This document shows positions 1 through 11,639 of a stretch of DNA of 64,000 bases, one piece after another. A program made the position numbers and the translations under genes. The notes beneath the pieces are model-generated. The model was not told where the DNA came from, ran no database searches, and was given only the letters and a program-made list of their open reading frames with translations. Each line of letters opens with the position of its first letter. Within the stretch, counting starts at the first letter, position 1. Source of the stretch: Mixophyes australis (taxonomy: Eukaryota > Chordata > Amphibia > Anura > Limnodynastidae); NCBI GenBank assembly GCA_036250195.1, contig JAVHZZ010000011.1, positions 54,994,811-55,058,810 on the forward strand, read 5' to 3'.

Positions 1-499
1 GGGGAGAACCCAGGCAAGCGGAGTGAGGTCCACGCAGAGGTCAAGGGCCGGCAGCAGACAACAGTATCGGTAAACAAGCTGAGGTCAGGGGTCACAGGAA
101 ACACAAGCGAAGTCCAATTCAAAGCCAGGGGTCATACACGGGAAATCAGTAACAGTATCAGGATACAGGAACAAGCAGGTCAGCAGACTGGAGCACAGAA
201 GCTATAACCGGCAATGAGGTAGCAGACCTCATTGCCTTAAGTAGTAGGCCCAGCCAATCAGAGCCTGGCTCTGATAATCCTCAGCCCCCTTGCACCTAGG
301 TTTAATTAGCCCACAGGTGTAATAGTATGTTGAGCGCATGCGCCCGGCTTCTCACCGCCGGGACGCAGCGCTGAAGCGTCCATCCGTTGCCCCGGCAACG
401 GCCGGGTCATGGGCGGAAGTGACGTCCCGCTCGCCATAGCGACGGCCGGGATGCAGGTAGGAGAGTCGCGGCGGCTGGGCACCGCCGCGGCTCGTAACA
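1..499 (-). repeat. 3' LTR of the chromovirus (truncated by the window start)
   Basis: In element orientation the LTR begins TGTTACGAGCCGCGG at 499 and runs off the window at 1. Position 1 aligns to 4819 of the other LTR, so about 133 bp are missing. A purine-rich tract on the minus strand just before it (500-525) is a plausible polypurine tract. Confidence 0.9.
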
Positions 500-954
500 G
501 TACCCCCCCTTGAGGAGGGGTCAAGGGACCCAGACATCCAGGTTTCTTTGGAAATTTTTTGAAGAAATCCTTCAACTGTTTAGGCGCACATAGCCGTCTT
601 CGCGGAACCCAGGATCGTTCCTCTAATCCACGTTTTTTCCATTGTACTAAGAAGTGTACCTGCCCCTGCACTTTTTTGGAGTCAAGAACTTTCTGGACCA
701 CAAAAGTTTTGTGGTGTGTTCCTATTTCCCACAGAAAGCCCTGTCGACTGGGATTGACTCGGGTATTGTACTGGTTTAAGTAATGAACAATGAAACGTGT
801 TCGGAATCTTTAGTGAGCCAGGAATCTTCAACCTAAAAGCTACCGGATTAATCTGCTTGGTGATCATGAACGGACCAATAAATTTAGGCCCTAGTTTTTT
901 ACAAGGCTGTCTGAGCCTAACATTCCGAGTTGAAAGCCACACTTTCTGGCCCAC
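306..954 (-). pseudogene. integrase C-terminus and chromodomain
   Basis: 682-954 encodes the GPY/F-type integrase end ([20 protein letters not shown]). 306-701, in another frame, encodes VHFLVQWKKRGLEERSWVP, a chromodomain core with the aromatic W...W pattern, and runs into the LTR. Chromodomains in these elements are known to steer integration toward heterochromatin marks; that role is family knowledge, not shown here. Confidence 0.8.
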
Positions 955-955
955 T

Positions 956-1814
956 TTAAATGAGCAGGTGGTACGATGGCGGTCCGATTTTTTTTTTAGC
1001 AGACAATGAGGATTTTCTCAAGGAGGACTGAACTTTCCTCCAAATTACTCTCAGATCAGCAGCTGTGGAACGAATCTCCGGGATACCAGCAGATTTGAGA
1101 GAATATAGTGAATTAGACCTGGGATGGAAACCGAAGTTACAGAAGAACGGGGAAGTTTGAGTAGATGAGTTATTGTATGCAAACTCTGCCCAGGGCAGCA
1201 AAGAGGACCAGTTGTCATGGAACTCTGAAGTGTAACATCGGAGGAACTGTTCCAGTGACTGGTTAACCCTTTCAGTCTGCCCATTTGACTGAGGGTGGTA
1301 TGCGGATGATAAACTGATCTTGATTCCAAGGAGAGTACAGAAGGATTTCCAGAATTGGGCTATGAACTGAACCCCGATCGGAGACGATGTCAGTAGGAAG
1401 TCCATGGAGCCGGAAAATATGTTGAATGAATAAGACGGACAAATCCCGAGCAGTAGGCAGTTTGTTTAGTGGAACGAAATGTGACATTTTGGTAAACCGG
1501 TCTACCACGACCCAAATGGTAGTGTGTCCTGCAGAAGGTGGTAGATCAACTATTAAGTCCATGGACAAGTGCGTCCATGGTTTTGCAGGAATGGCTAAAG
1601 GAACTAACTGACCTACTGGACGGGTCCTGGAGACTTTGTTTCTGGCACAAACCTCACATGACAAGACGTGACTCTTGACGTCAGCAGACAAAGATGGCCA
1701 CCATACAGTACGGAAAAGGATTTCTATTGTCTTAAAGACTCCCGGATGTACGGCGGTTTGACTATCGTGTGCTTCAGCAAGAACTGCCCTCCTCAGATGA
1801 ACTGGTACAAACAA
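956..1814 (-). pseudogene. chromovirus integrase, frameshifted
   Basis: An HHCC zinc region (HDSQTAVHPG ... CEVCARNK) is followed by the catalytic core (WVVVDRFTKMSHFVP, GLPTDIVSDRG, then SAYHPQSNGQTERVNQ). The second catalytic aspartate motif SDRG lies just at a frameshift near 1390, after which the downstream part is read in another frame (956-1405). Confidence 0.85.
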
Positions 1815-1859
1815 ACATCCTACTGGAGTATTATCAGGGGCTAATCTCTGAAACCTCTG

Positions 1860-2137
1860 TCAAGTACAGCTCAGGTCTTGGGTTAACCCAGCATGAATCA
1901 TAGACACAGGAACAATAGGTTCTGGGCTAGTGACCGGAGCATGATGTGCCAGGAAACTTCTGGACAGAGCGTCCGCTTGAATATTTTTAGAACCAGGACG
2001 ATAGGTGATAATAAAGTTGAACGGGTGAAGAACAGCGACCAACGAGCCTGTTGGGGGTTCAGACGTTTGGCTGACTGTATATATTGCAGATTCTTATGAT
2101 CCGTTATAACGGAGATCTGGTGTGCAGCGCCTTCCAA
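1860..2137 (-). pseudogene. chromovirus RNase H, C-terminal part
   Basis: [20 protein letters not shown] is the conserved RNase H end, followed after a frameshift near 2040 by [20 protein letters not shown], the usual connection between RNase H and integrase. The pieces are in two frames, so this copy cannot make an intact polyprotein. Confidence 0.82.
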
Positions 2138-2146
2138 CCAGTGTCG

Positions 2147-3400
2147 TCATTCTTCAAAGGCCCATTTAATTGCCAGCAATTCTCGGTTTCCCACGTCATA
2201 GTTGGTTTCTGCGGAGGAAAACTGACGGGAAAAAAAGGCACATGGATGTAAGCGGTGGGTCTGGGGATCTTTTTGTGACAAGATGGCCCCAGCACAGACG
2301 TCAGAGGCATCTACCTCAAGAATAAACGGTACCTTAGGATCCGGGTGTCTGAGGACCTGAGCAGACACAAAAGCTTTCTTTAGGGTTTCGAATGCAGTTC
2401 TTGCCTGTTGTGACCAAACAGCTGGATCACCTCCTTTACGGGTCAAGGTGACGATGGGAGCCACGATATCCGCAAAACCGCCAATAAACCTCCTGTAGTA
2501 ATTGGCGAATCCCAGGAATCTCTGGACCGCTTTGAGGTTATTCGGTTGTACCCAGTCTAGGATTGCTTGGACCTTGGTTGGGTCCATAGAGAATCCTTCC
2601 GAGGAGATAATATAACCAAGAAAGGATACCTTCTGAACCTTAAACTCACATTTTTCGAGTTTAGCATAGAGGTGATGTTTTCTCAACTTTTGTAACACTT
2701 GTCTGATATGACCCTGGTGTACCGACAACGAGTCCGAATATATGAGGATGTCGTCCAAGTAAACCACAACGAAATGTCTCAGAAACTCACGTAGTACTTC
2801 GTTAATTAGATCCTGAAACACTGCAGGGGCGTTACTCAGACCAAACGGCATGACCAAATATTCATAGTGGCCGGAGAGCGTATTGAATGCCGTCTTCCAC
2901 TCATCACCTGCTCTAATACGTATGAGGTTATATGCACCCCGGAGATCAATTTTGGTGAAGACTGTTGCACCTCTTAGTTGATCGAACAATACAGAGATGA
3001 GAGGAAGTCGATAGGTGTTTTTAACTGTGATGAGGTTCAATCCTCTGTAGTCAATACAGGGTCTTAGCCCTCCGTCTTTTTTAGATACAAAAAAACAACC
3101 AGCTTCTACTGGAGATTTGGACGGCCTGATGAAGCCCTTTTCCAAATTCTCAATATACTCCTGCATGGACTTGGTCTCGGGAGCTGAGAGAGAATACAGG
3201 CGTCCCTTAGGCAACTTGGAACCAGGTATGAGCTCGATAGCGCAGTCGAAGTCACGGTGAGGTGGTAGGGTATCCGCCGCTCTTAGAAAACACGTCCCAG
3301 AAGTCGTGGTATTGTGAGGGAAGTTGCTCCGGAATAGACTGGACCAACCGCAGCGGTAGTGACAAACAGGACTGTTCACAATAAGAACTCCAGTGGACAA
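2147..3400 (-). pseudogene. chromovirus reverse transcriptase and start of RNase H
   Basis: An open frame of 417 codons with all typical Gypsy motifs: [41 protein letters not shown] and the catalytic [10 protein letters not shown]. The RNase H start is seen in [18 protein letters not shown]. It ends at a TGA where the same frame continues with clear RNase H sequence ([15 protein letters not shown]), so this is a nonsense change rather than the true end. Confidence 0.9.
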
Positions 3401-3740
3401 TTTCTCCTTTTATCCAATCCACTACAGGCTTATGCCGGGAAAGACATGGGTGACCCAGGATCAAGGGCACCGATGAGCAATCAATAAGGAAGAAGGTTAT
3501 TGATTCTGAATGGAGGGCTCCGATATTCAACTGTAGTGGCGGGGTCTCCCAGGAAATCTTGCCACCAGGTAACGGAGCTCCATCTAAACCACAAACCGTA
3601 ACAGCAGACTTGAGTCTTACCATTGGAATTTCAGCAGCGCGGGCGAACCCGATGTCAAGGAAGTTGCCCGCAGCTCCACTGTCAATGAAGGCTGCCAGGT
3701 CCATGGAACGGGTATTGAACGCGAGCTGCGCAGGAATCAA
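3252..3740 (-). pseudogene. chromovirus aspartic protease segment
   Basis: LAAFIDSGAAGNFLD contains the DSGA active-site triad of retropepsins at about residue 20. It follows gag and overlaps the reverse transcriptase frame, so this is the start of the pol region. It lies in a different frame from the reverse transcriptase ORF at 2147-3400, so a frameshift must separate them in this copy. Confidence 0.8.
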
Positions 3741-3796
3741 TACGGCATTTTTCGGGGAGACAATTTGCAGACCTAGGTGAACTTTCCCCTTGTTCC

Positions 3797-4651
3797 CTAG
3801 GCATGCTCGTTTCCCGGCTTATTTGGGCAGGAACGGGAGAAATGGCCTCTTGGGCCACAATATAAACATAGGCCCTGTGATCGTCTCCTGTCTCTTTCCT
3901 CAGGGGAAAGGCGATATGCTCCTAATTGCATCGGTTCCTCACCATCCGTGGAAACAGGAACAAAGGCGGTTGGAGGTGATGATCTCTCCTTTTCAGTTCT
4001 CCGCTCTTTATACCTCCTGTCAATTTTAATGGAGAGGTGCATCAGATCCTCCAGAGAGCTAGGAGATGGGTATTGCACCAGCGAATCTTTGATCTGCTCC
4101 GATAGGCCGAGACGGAACTGACTACGTAAGGCGGGATCGTTCCATCCACTATCAGGTGACCATCTACCGAATTCAGCGCAGTATTCTTCTGCCGACCGTC
4201 GGCCTTGTTTCAAGGCCCGTAGATGAGCTTCCGCGGAGGCAACTCGATCCGGGTCATCATACAGTAGACCCAATGCCTCAAAGAAAGAGTCTACGGATTG
4301 CAGGGCAGGACTGGTCTGTGGCAAAGAAAAGGCCCAGGACTGGGGGTCACCTTGTAGGAGGGAAATGATGATCCAGACTCTTTGATGCTCTGAACCGGAG
4401 GAACGGGGTCTCAACCGGAAATAGAGCTTGCAACTTTCCCTGAAATTCCGGAACAGAGATCTATTTCCAGAGAAGCGATCCGGCAAATTCATCTTAGGTT
4501 CACAGGAGGAACTTGGAGTGGGTTGAGAAGTTTTTGCGGCTTCTTCTTGAACAGACAGACGCTCAGCCAATCCCTGGATCATCTGATACAAGGACTCAAC
4601 ATGGGCTGCTAAGGCCTATGCTGGAGACGGTGTGGTTCCGCTTCCATCCAT
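3797..4651 (-). pseudogene. chromovirus gag with CCHC zinc knuckle, one early stop
   Basis: The frame starts at an ATG at 4651 (MDGSGTTPSPA), meets a TAG after 11 codons and then stays open to 3797. The body has the capsid-type segment around LPDRFSGN and ends with CLYCGPRGHFSRSC, a C-x2-C-x4-H-x4-C knuckle. The single early stop inactivates this copy unless translation starts downstream. Confidence 0.85.
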
Positions 4652-4685
4652 CGCAACCTCGTCTTAGTGTGTGGGCCGGTTATAA

Positions 4686-5365
4686 TGTTAGGAACCCCTC
4701 CAGCCGGCACAACACAACCCGGAATCTACTCTGCCAATCAGGTGTTCACTGGAGCCCCTGATGGTGGGGACAGACTGGGCCGCAGACTTACACAGGGTCG
4801 TGAAGTGTGTACCGGCTGGGGAGAACCCAGGCAAGCGGAGTGAGGTCCACGCAGAGGTCAAGGGCCGGCAGCAGACAACAGTATCGGTAAACAAGCTGAG
4901 GTCAGGGGTCACAGGCAGATAGCAGAAACGGTAAACAGGCCGAAGATCAGGGTCACAGGAAACACAAGAGAAGTCCAATTCAAAGCCAGGGGTCATACAC
5001 GGGAAATCAGGAACAGTATCAGGATACAGGAACAGGAACAAGCAGGTCAGCAGACTGGAGCACAGAAGCTATAACCGGCAATGAGGTAGCAGACCTCATT
5101 GCCTTAAGAAGTAGGCCCAGCCAATCAGAGCCTGGCTCTGATAATCCTCAGTCCCCTTGCACCTAGGTTTATTAGCCCACAGGTGTAATAATATGTTGAG
5201 CGCATGCGCCCGGCTTCTCACCGCCGGGACGCAGCGCTGATGCGTCCATCCGTTGCCTCGGCAACGGCCGGGTCATGGGCGGAAGTGACATCCCGGTCGC
5301 CATAGCGACGGCCGGGACGCAGGTAGGAGAGTCGCGGCGGCTGGGCACCGCCGCGGCTCGTAACA
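4686..5365 (-). repeat. 5' LTR of the chromovirus, 680 bp
   Basis: In element orientation it runs from TGTTACGAGCC (5365) to CCTAACA (4686), so it has TGTTA...TAACA ends. It matches 1-499 closely. It differs by an extra ~43 bp unit near 4914-4957, a tandem copy of the neighbouring AAACAGGC.../AGGTCACAGG-type sequence, and a small insertion near 5030. The target-site duplication cannot be tested because the other flank is outside the window. Confidence 0.88.
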
Positions 5366-6420
5366 CGTTTTAACTATACGTTTTCCGATGGACACATGCT
5401 CCTTGGTTTGTGGTATAAAAGACAAGTGAGGAAAACCGACACCTGTGTGATGGAATGCAATTTGGATAAAAGTGATGACACTCAATGTGTCAAGGATATG
5501 CCTCCAAATTGTGGTAGAGTACTGTGCTCCCCCATCTTTGGCACCATAGCAATGAAATACAAGAGAAATAGCAGAAGGAGGTCATTACCGCCTACCTGAG
5601 GGGTTGTGTTATGTGTATGGCCATCAGGCCTATACGTTCTTACCTGTAGGAGGTACTGGTATATGCGCCCCTACTAGACTAGCACAAGCAATGTGATTAA
5701 GAAAAACTATTTGTTTAACTCATAGTCCCATTAATCCCAGATTAAGGCCCATGATCTGGTTTATCAACCCTGGTTGGTATAGCAAGATGGGATATTCATT
5801 GAGCATTTTTGGGGGAATCTGTTAACAATGCACACAACAGAGGATCTGACCGGATTCTTTGATAATGTTACAGACCAGATCTTAAACATTCAGGAAATTC
5901 AGACTGACATTTCAAGTTTTCATGTTAAGGTACTTTGACATCAGCTGGTACTTGAGGATCTTACAGCAGCCCAAACAGGCAAGTGCCAAACAGTAGCCCC
6001 CCTATGCTGCTCAAATATTACAGATAATTTCAGTAATCTTTACTGCTGTCCATATTGCTGAAATCCACAGATTAGGAGACTAGTTTAGGGAAAAAAAACC
6101 ATCATGGTCCAGAGTATAATTTAGAGGGATTAGATTGGTTGTCATGGTTAAGCCCCGCAAATTGTTTTAAAGGTATTGGAGGATGGTTTACAGTTGTTTG
6201 CAGTCAGTGACTCATTTACTGGCAATAATACTTATTTGCTTTATTTTAGTCAAACCGGGAATTTTGCTGATAAAGGAACTAACTGCAAAGTGCTGCTTGT
6301 TCAACAGAAGCAAATCTGCAAAAGCCTCAGTTGACTCAGTCATAACTTGTGATAGAAATCTCATCCTGTACCGACTATACCACTGTGCATTGTCCTAATT
6401 GCCAGCATCTGCAACCGGGA
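5366..6420 (+). pseudogene. Decayed retroviral envelope gene (SU end and TM), interrupted on the left by the chromovirus
   Basis: An open stretch at 5366-5599 contains paired cysteines and a basic run (KYKRNSRRR), followed in the next several hundred bases by further frames with GLCYVYGHQAYTFLPVG. At about 5945-6040 there is a C-x6-CC motif (CQTVAPLCC) preceded by LTAAQTGK, the transmembrane-subunit signature of gamma-type retroviruses. Near 6128-6200 LDWLSWLSP and GIGGWF look like the pre-membrane region. Several stops and frame changes break it. The upstream part of the provirus should lie beyond the left window edge, past the chromovirus. Confidence 0.65.
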
Positions 6421-7654
6421 GGACTGCATACCTGTCTGTAAATGTGAAAACAAAAAGTTAATTTGGAAAGCTTCTTAAAACACAAGTTGCTAAGCCAATA
6501 AATGTCATACGTGATCCAAGGTTAAGGCTTCCTAATGTCCAAATATGGTGAGTTTTGGCAGTTTATCCTAATTATAATTGGATCTACCCTTAACTTTTGT
6601 CTGTTGCCTCTTTCCATAGTTTAAAAAGGATCATGTGACATTAAACTAGAATAGTAATAGAATCAGTCCATAACATTGCTTATTTCTATTCCAGATTTAA
6701 TATACTTAGCTATTGCAATTTAAAATATATTAATATATATGTGCAGGCTAAAATTAATTACTAACAGGAGTGTTTAGATAATTTGAATATGTGTTTAGCT
6801 ATTCAATGTGAAAGCCAGACTGAAAGATGAGGAAGGGACAGGAGATAGGTAACCAACATAGCAATACTAATGGATTATTGATCCCATGATTTAGAAATTA
6901 TTAGGGTTCCTAAATTCAGAATAATTGGTTGCTATTGGGACCAGTCATTCAGGCTAAGGTAGGTTAGAGGTGATTTTTTTCTTTTCTTTTTTTTTTAAAC
7001 AAAAAGGGGAATTGAAAAGTGAACTCGTCAGATTGTTCAAAAGTACATTGTTCAGGCCCACAACTTTGAAAGTCACAATACGCTTTAGTTTTTAGCAAGT
7101 TTCAGGGACATGCAAGAACTACAACAATGATTTTTAAACAGTTATGTCCTGTTCTAAACAGTATCTGCAAGACATCTATATGCTTTTGTTTAATATTTGC
7201 TGATGAAGGACTTCATGATTTACACTGCGTAGTGCTAACATATCTACGCGACTAAAACACTATATATAGATGTTGATTTGTTTTGATAAACTCGGAGAGG
7301 CAACTGAACAGGTGGAGTGCTGCATAAGCTCCAACAGTATTGATACACTTTATCTGATCAATGACCACTCAAGAAATATCGACAACAGGTGAAGAGCACA
7401 GATCTGAGGGTAAAGCTTTTAAAACTCATATAGTATGTATGCAGGCAATCAGGACTTTTTTCTCTTTGTTTGCAGTTAATCGTAAAATCGTTGTAGACAT
7501 TTTTCGCAAAGTTATGTAGGGTACCCAGCCTTCGAAACCCACAATCTTATCTCCAGTTAAGAATGAGGCAATTTTTTCTTTCAACAGTGTGCTAAATTAA
7601 CAGAATATAGCTGTAACATAGTACCAGGACAAATTATAGTCAGAGAGGATTACA
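6421..7654. other. Non-coding stretch, nothing assigned
   Basis: AT-rich sequence between the env relic and the L2 LINE. It could include retroviral 3' untranslated sequence or LTR, but I could not define ends. A pyrimidine run (about 6975-7000) is the only simple feature. Confidence 0.5.
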
Positions 7655-8569
7655 ACACTAGTATCTACAATTGTCTCCCGCCTGCCATCTCCTCGGGACG
7701 GTCTCCTGGTGTCCCCTGCTGCCTGTCTCCCGCCTGCCTTCTCCTCGGGACATCTGCCGCCTGATCGCCAGCTTCTGGTCTCCCGCAGCCCGGACTCCCG
7801 CCACCTGGTCTGCTTCCCTGGACATCTGCTGCCGACTCCCACCTGGACCCTGGGCATCCCCTGCCCTGCGACCCTCAGGAACTCCTGCCTCACTTGTTCC
7901 TGATCTGAACCTGTTCCTGGGACTGTCTCCGTGACCCACCGTAACTCCACACCTGTTCCTGAACTCTGGTCCCTCCGGTCTGCTCCCGCGACTACCTGTG
8001 GACTACCCTGATCTCTGGACTCCCTTGGACTCACCTGTTCCTCCTGGTATAGGCTCTCTGCGGCCATCCATTACATTTACTACCATGTGTTTTTCATTTT
8101 AAAATTTACCTTAAGTTCTTTTAACTTATTTAACTTTAATTTTATCTTATTGTAGTGTATTCTACCTTAATTGTATTTGCACTTTAATTAATTTATCTCC
8201 ATTTTATTTTATTTTTTACGGCATTTTAAATTGTGTTTGCCTCTGCCTTTTGTTCCTGCTCCACTGCATTGTTCTCTGCAGTCCTTCCTTTGTTCTTGTC
8301 TTACTCTGCTTTGTCAGCCCATATCTAACTAGACCACTCTGGCCGACTTCGCTGCCTTCACCTCTGCGCTAATTGCCCTTACCCTCTTCTTGCTCCTTCT
8401 CTCATTCCCAGTCCCCCGTCTCTCACCATGCCACCCCGCTCCTTTCCTATACCCATCCTCTCCCCTAGCCCCTTTCTATCGCCCAACTCTCACTGCCTCC
8501 CCCTCCCCCTTGCTCCATCAACCCTCATAATCTCATCCGCATCTCCCCTCCCTCCCTTTCTCTTGTGCC

Positions 8570-9550
8570 CTCTGGAACTCCAGGTCTATCTGCAACAAAC
8601 TTTCCTCCATCCATGACCTCTTCATCTCCAACTCTCTTAATCTTCTTGCTATCACTGAAACCTGGCTTACTTCTTCTGATACCGTTTCACCCGCCGCTCT
8701 CTCCTACGGGCGCCTCTCCTTCACCCACTTCACCAGACCAGACGAGCGTCCAGGAGGCGGAGTGGGCCTCCTCCTATCCCCTAACTGCACTTTTCGTGTC
8801 ATTCCCACTTTACCTTCCCTCTCCTTCTCCTCCTTTGAAGTACACTCCATCCGTCTCTTCTCCCCCATCCACCTGCGTGTCTCCGTCATCTATCGTCCCC
8901 CAGGCCCCTCCTCCCTTTTCCTTGACAACTTCGCTGCCTGGCTCCCCCACTACCTTTCCTCTGACCTTCCCTCCATCATACTTGGTGACTTTAATATCCC
9001 TATTGACAACGGTTCTGACCCCGCCACCATTAAACTTCTCGCCATTTCCTCCTCCCTAGGCCTTACTCAGTGGACCTCTTCCCCCACCCACTGTCTTGGT
9101 CACTCCCTTGACCTTTTCTTCTCTCATCTCTCTGACTTCTCCAACTCTCCCTTCCCACTATCTGACCACCACCTCCTCTCCTTCACTCTGTCCTCCTCCC
9201 CTGCCTCGCCCAAAGCCACTCTCACTAGACGTAACCTGGATGCTATTGACCCCACCTCCTTCTCCTCCTCTCTCGAAACTCTCCTTTCACCCCTTCCCTC
9301 CCTGGCCTGTCCCGACCAGGCTTCCTCTCTCTACAATCACTCCCTCACCACTGCACTGGACGCTGTTTCCACAGCCTCTTCTATCCGCCGACACCGCATT
9401 ATTCCCCAACCCTGGCACTCAAAACTCACCCGCTTCCTCCAAAGATGCTCTCGCACTGCTGAACGCCTCTGGAGGAAATCTCACTCCCTGGCTGACTTTC
9501 TCCACTTTAAATTCACTCTCTTCTTTCTCCTCTGCCCTCTCCCTCGCTAA
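8570..9550 (+). pseudogene. L2-type LINE endonuclease region
   Basis: One frame reads LWNSRSICNKLSSIHDLFIS, LLAITETWLTSSDT, VSVIYRPPGPSS, IILGDFNIP and LSDHHLLSF: the N, ETW, Y-R-P, GDFN and SDHH motifs of APE-type endonucleases in the right order. It cuts the target DNA to prime reverse transcription in this class of LINE. The frame shifts near 9540, where the linker to the reverse transcriptase continues in another frame. Confidence 0.82.
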
Positions 9551-9841
9551 ACAATCCTTCTTTAAGTCCCTCATTTCTTCAGTCCTCCAATCCCCGCCGC
9601 CTCATTGCCACCTTCAGCTCCCTCCTCTGCCCCCCTCCCCCTCTGTCCCGCCTTCCCTCTCCGCTTCTGACTTCGCCACTTTCTTCTCTTCCAAAATTGA
9701 GGCCACCAGACTGAACATCTCCTCCTCCCCTTCTCCCACCACCCTCATCGCATCACCTCCCCCAATCAACCAACTCTGGTGCTCCTTCAGCCCTACAACC
9801 GGTGAAGTTCGCTCCCTTATTCTTTCCTCTCCACCCTCTAC

Positions 9842-11160
9842 TTGCCCTCTCGATCCCATCCCCTCCCCTCCCACCTCCTTCTCTCCCCAACGGCCTGCTC
9901 TTACCTAGCACACCTTTTCAACCTATCATTCTCTTCTGGTGTAGTACCCTCCTCTTTTAAAAATGCTCTTATCTCTCCCATCCTCAAAAAACCCAATCTT
10001 CACCCCAACACTCTTGCTAATTATCGCCCTCTCTCTTCTCCCCTATGCCTCCAAATTACTTGAGCGGATTGTCTGCAGCCGCCTAATCAGGCATCTCACG
10101 GACAATTCCCTCCTTGACCCTCTCCAATCTGGCTACCGCCCCCTCCATTCTACCAAAACTGCCCTGGCCAAGGTTACTAATGATCTTCTATCAGCCAAAT
10201 CCAAGGGTCACTTCTCCGTACTCATCCTCCTTGACCTCTCTGCAGCTTTTGACACCGTGGACCACCCCCTCTTGCTGCAAACTCTTCTATCTCTCAGCCT
10301 CTCTGGTTCTGTCCATGCCTGGTTCACCTCATACCTCGCTAATTGCTCCTTCTCTGTATCCACGTCTGGTTCTTCCTCCTCCCCCTACCCGCTCCCCGTA
10401 GGAGTCCCGCAGGGCTCTGTTCTTGGCCCTCTACACTTCCTCCCTTGGTGCTCTCATCTCCTCCTTCGGTCTTCAGTATCACCTTTATGCTGACGACATT
10501 CAACTCTATATCTCCTCTCCTGATCTTTCCTCCACCCTCCTCGCTCGGGTATCCGACTGCCTTTCCGCCATCTCCTCCTGGGTGTCCAAGCGCTTTCTCA
10601 AAATCAACATCTTTAAAACTGAACTCATTGTCTTTCCTCCACCCAGACTCCCATCCCACCATGACCTCTATTGTCGTCAATACCACCATCTCCTCTGTCA
10701 CCAAACTTCGCTGCCTGGGTGTCACCCTAGACTCCTCTCTCTCTCATTTGCCCCCCACATTCATTCCCTTGCCCAAGCCTGTCGCTTCCAACTACGCAAC
10801 ATCGCCCACATCCGTCCTTTTCTCTCTCAGGATGCCACCAAAACGGTCATCCACGCACTCATCATCTCCCGCCTTAATTATTGTAACCTCCTCCTCACTG
10901 GCCTCCCCTACTCTCGTCTCTCCCCCCTCCGCTCTATACTCAATGCGGCCGCAAGACTCATCTTCCTCTCACGCCGCTCCTCCTCTGCCTTGCCTTACAC
11001 TGGCTCCCCTTCCCCTACAGAATCCTTTTCAAACTCCTCACCACCACTTACAAGGCTCTCTCCAACTCTACTGCCCCTTATATCTCTAACCTCCTCTCCA
11101 TTCACACTCCTGCCCGCTCCCTGCACTCGGCCAATGGCCGCCGCCTCTCCTCAACTCTGA
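9842..11160 (+). pseudogene. L2-type LINE reverse transcriptase, frameshifted
   Basis: Motifs run in order: [58 protein letters not shown] and [11 protein letters not shown]. The part up to GSVLGPL is in one frame and YADD is in another. Comparison with the other copy shows a 14 bp loss at about 10429-10434 as the cause. C-terminal sequence continues to about 11160-11400. Confidence 0.85.
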
Positions 11161-11639
11161 TCACCTCTTCCCATGCCAGAATCCAAGACTTTTCCCGTGC
11201 AGCCCCCCTTCTCTGGAACGACCTCCCTCGTTCCATCTGTCTCTCTCCTACTCTGTGCTCCTTCAAATGTGCACTCAGAACTCACCTCCTCAAAGCCTAC
11301 CAACCATCTACTTAACCCCCATCTAATCCCTTTAGCTCGTCCTCCCTTCTCTCCTCTTGCCTCAACTGGCTCCTCTTGTGCCTGGTCTGTTTACCCTCCC
11401 TTAGGATGTAAGCTCGTATGAGCATGGCCCCCTCCCCTCCTGTCTCCATACATGTTCTTCCGCTCCGTCTTTACTGCATATGACTAGCCGGAGTTTCTGA
11501 AGTATTGGTACTTTTTGTTCATTGTTCTGTATGGTTTCACCTTGTATAGTCTACTGTTAGTACTGTGTGCGGCGCTGCGAATACCTTGTGGCGCCTAACA
11601 AATAAATAATAATAATATCGGGTATATATTGCATTGCTC

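Larger units (their letters stand above)
1..5365 (-). mobile_element. Ty3/Gypsy LTR retrotransposon of chromovirus type, 3' LTR cut by the window edge
   Basis: A minus-strand element with order LTR, gag, protease, reverse transcriptase, RNase H, integrase, chromodomain, LTR. The two LTRs are nearly identical, so the insertion is fairly young, but the coding region has stops and frameshifts: an in-frame TAG early in gag, an in-frame TGA near 2147, a frameshift near 2040 and another near 1390. The integrase-before-end order plus a chromodomain places it among chromoviruses. It is inserted in a retroviral env relic that resumes at 5366. Confidence 0.93.
7655..11620 (+). mobile_element. L2-type LINE, plus strand, nearly full length
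   Basis: GC-rich 5' part, then an endonuclease region and a reverse transcriptase, ending in GCGCTGCGAATACCTTGTGG, GCGCC and an AAT-rich short repeat tail. The 3' end matches the minus-strand copy at 47698-52100, and the 5' parts also match, so both belong to one family. The copy is disabled by frameshifts. The clade (L2 versus another CR1-group clade) is inferred from motifs and tail; the left edge is approximate. Confidence 0.85.

Noticed and set aside
9096..11089. Long proline/serine-rich plus-strand frames (9096-9908, 10343-11089) and like frames at 49402-50280 and 48156-48581
   Set aside because: They are off-frame readings of the pyrimidine-rich L2 coding strand. The true LINE motifs are in other frames over the same DNA.
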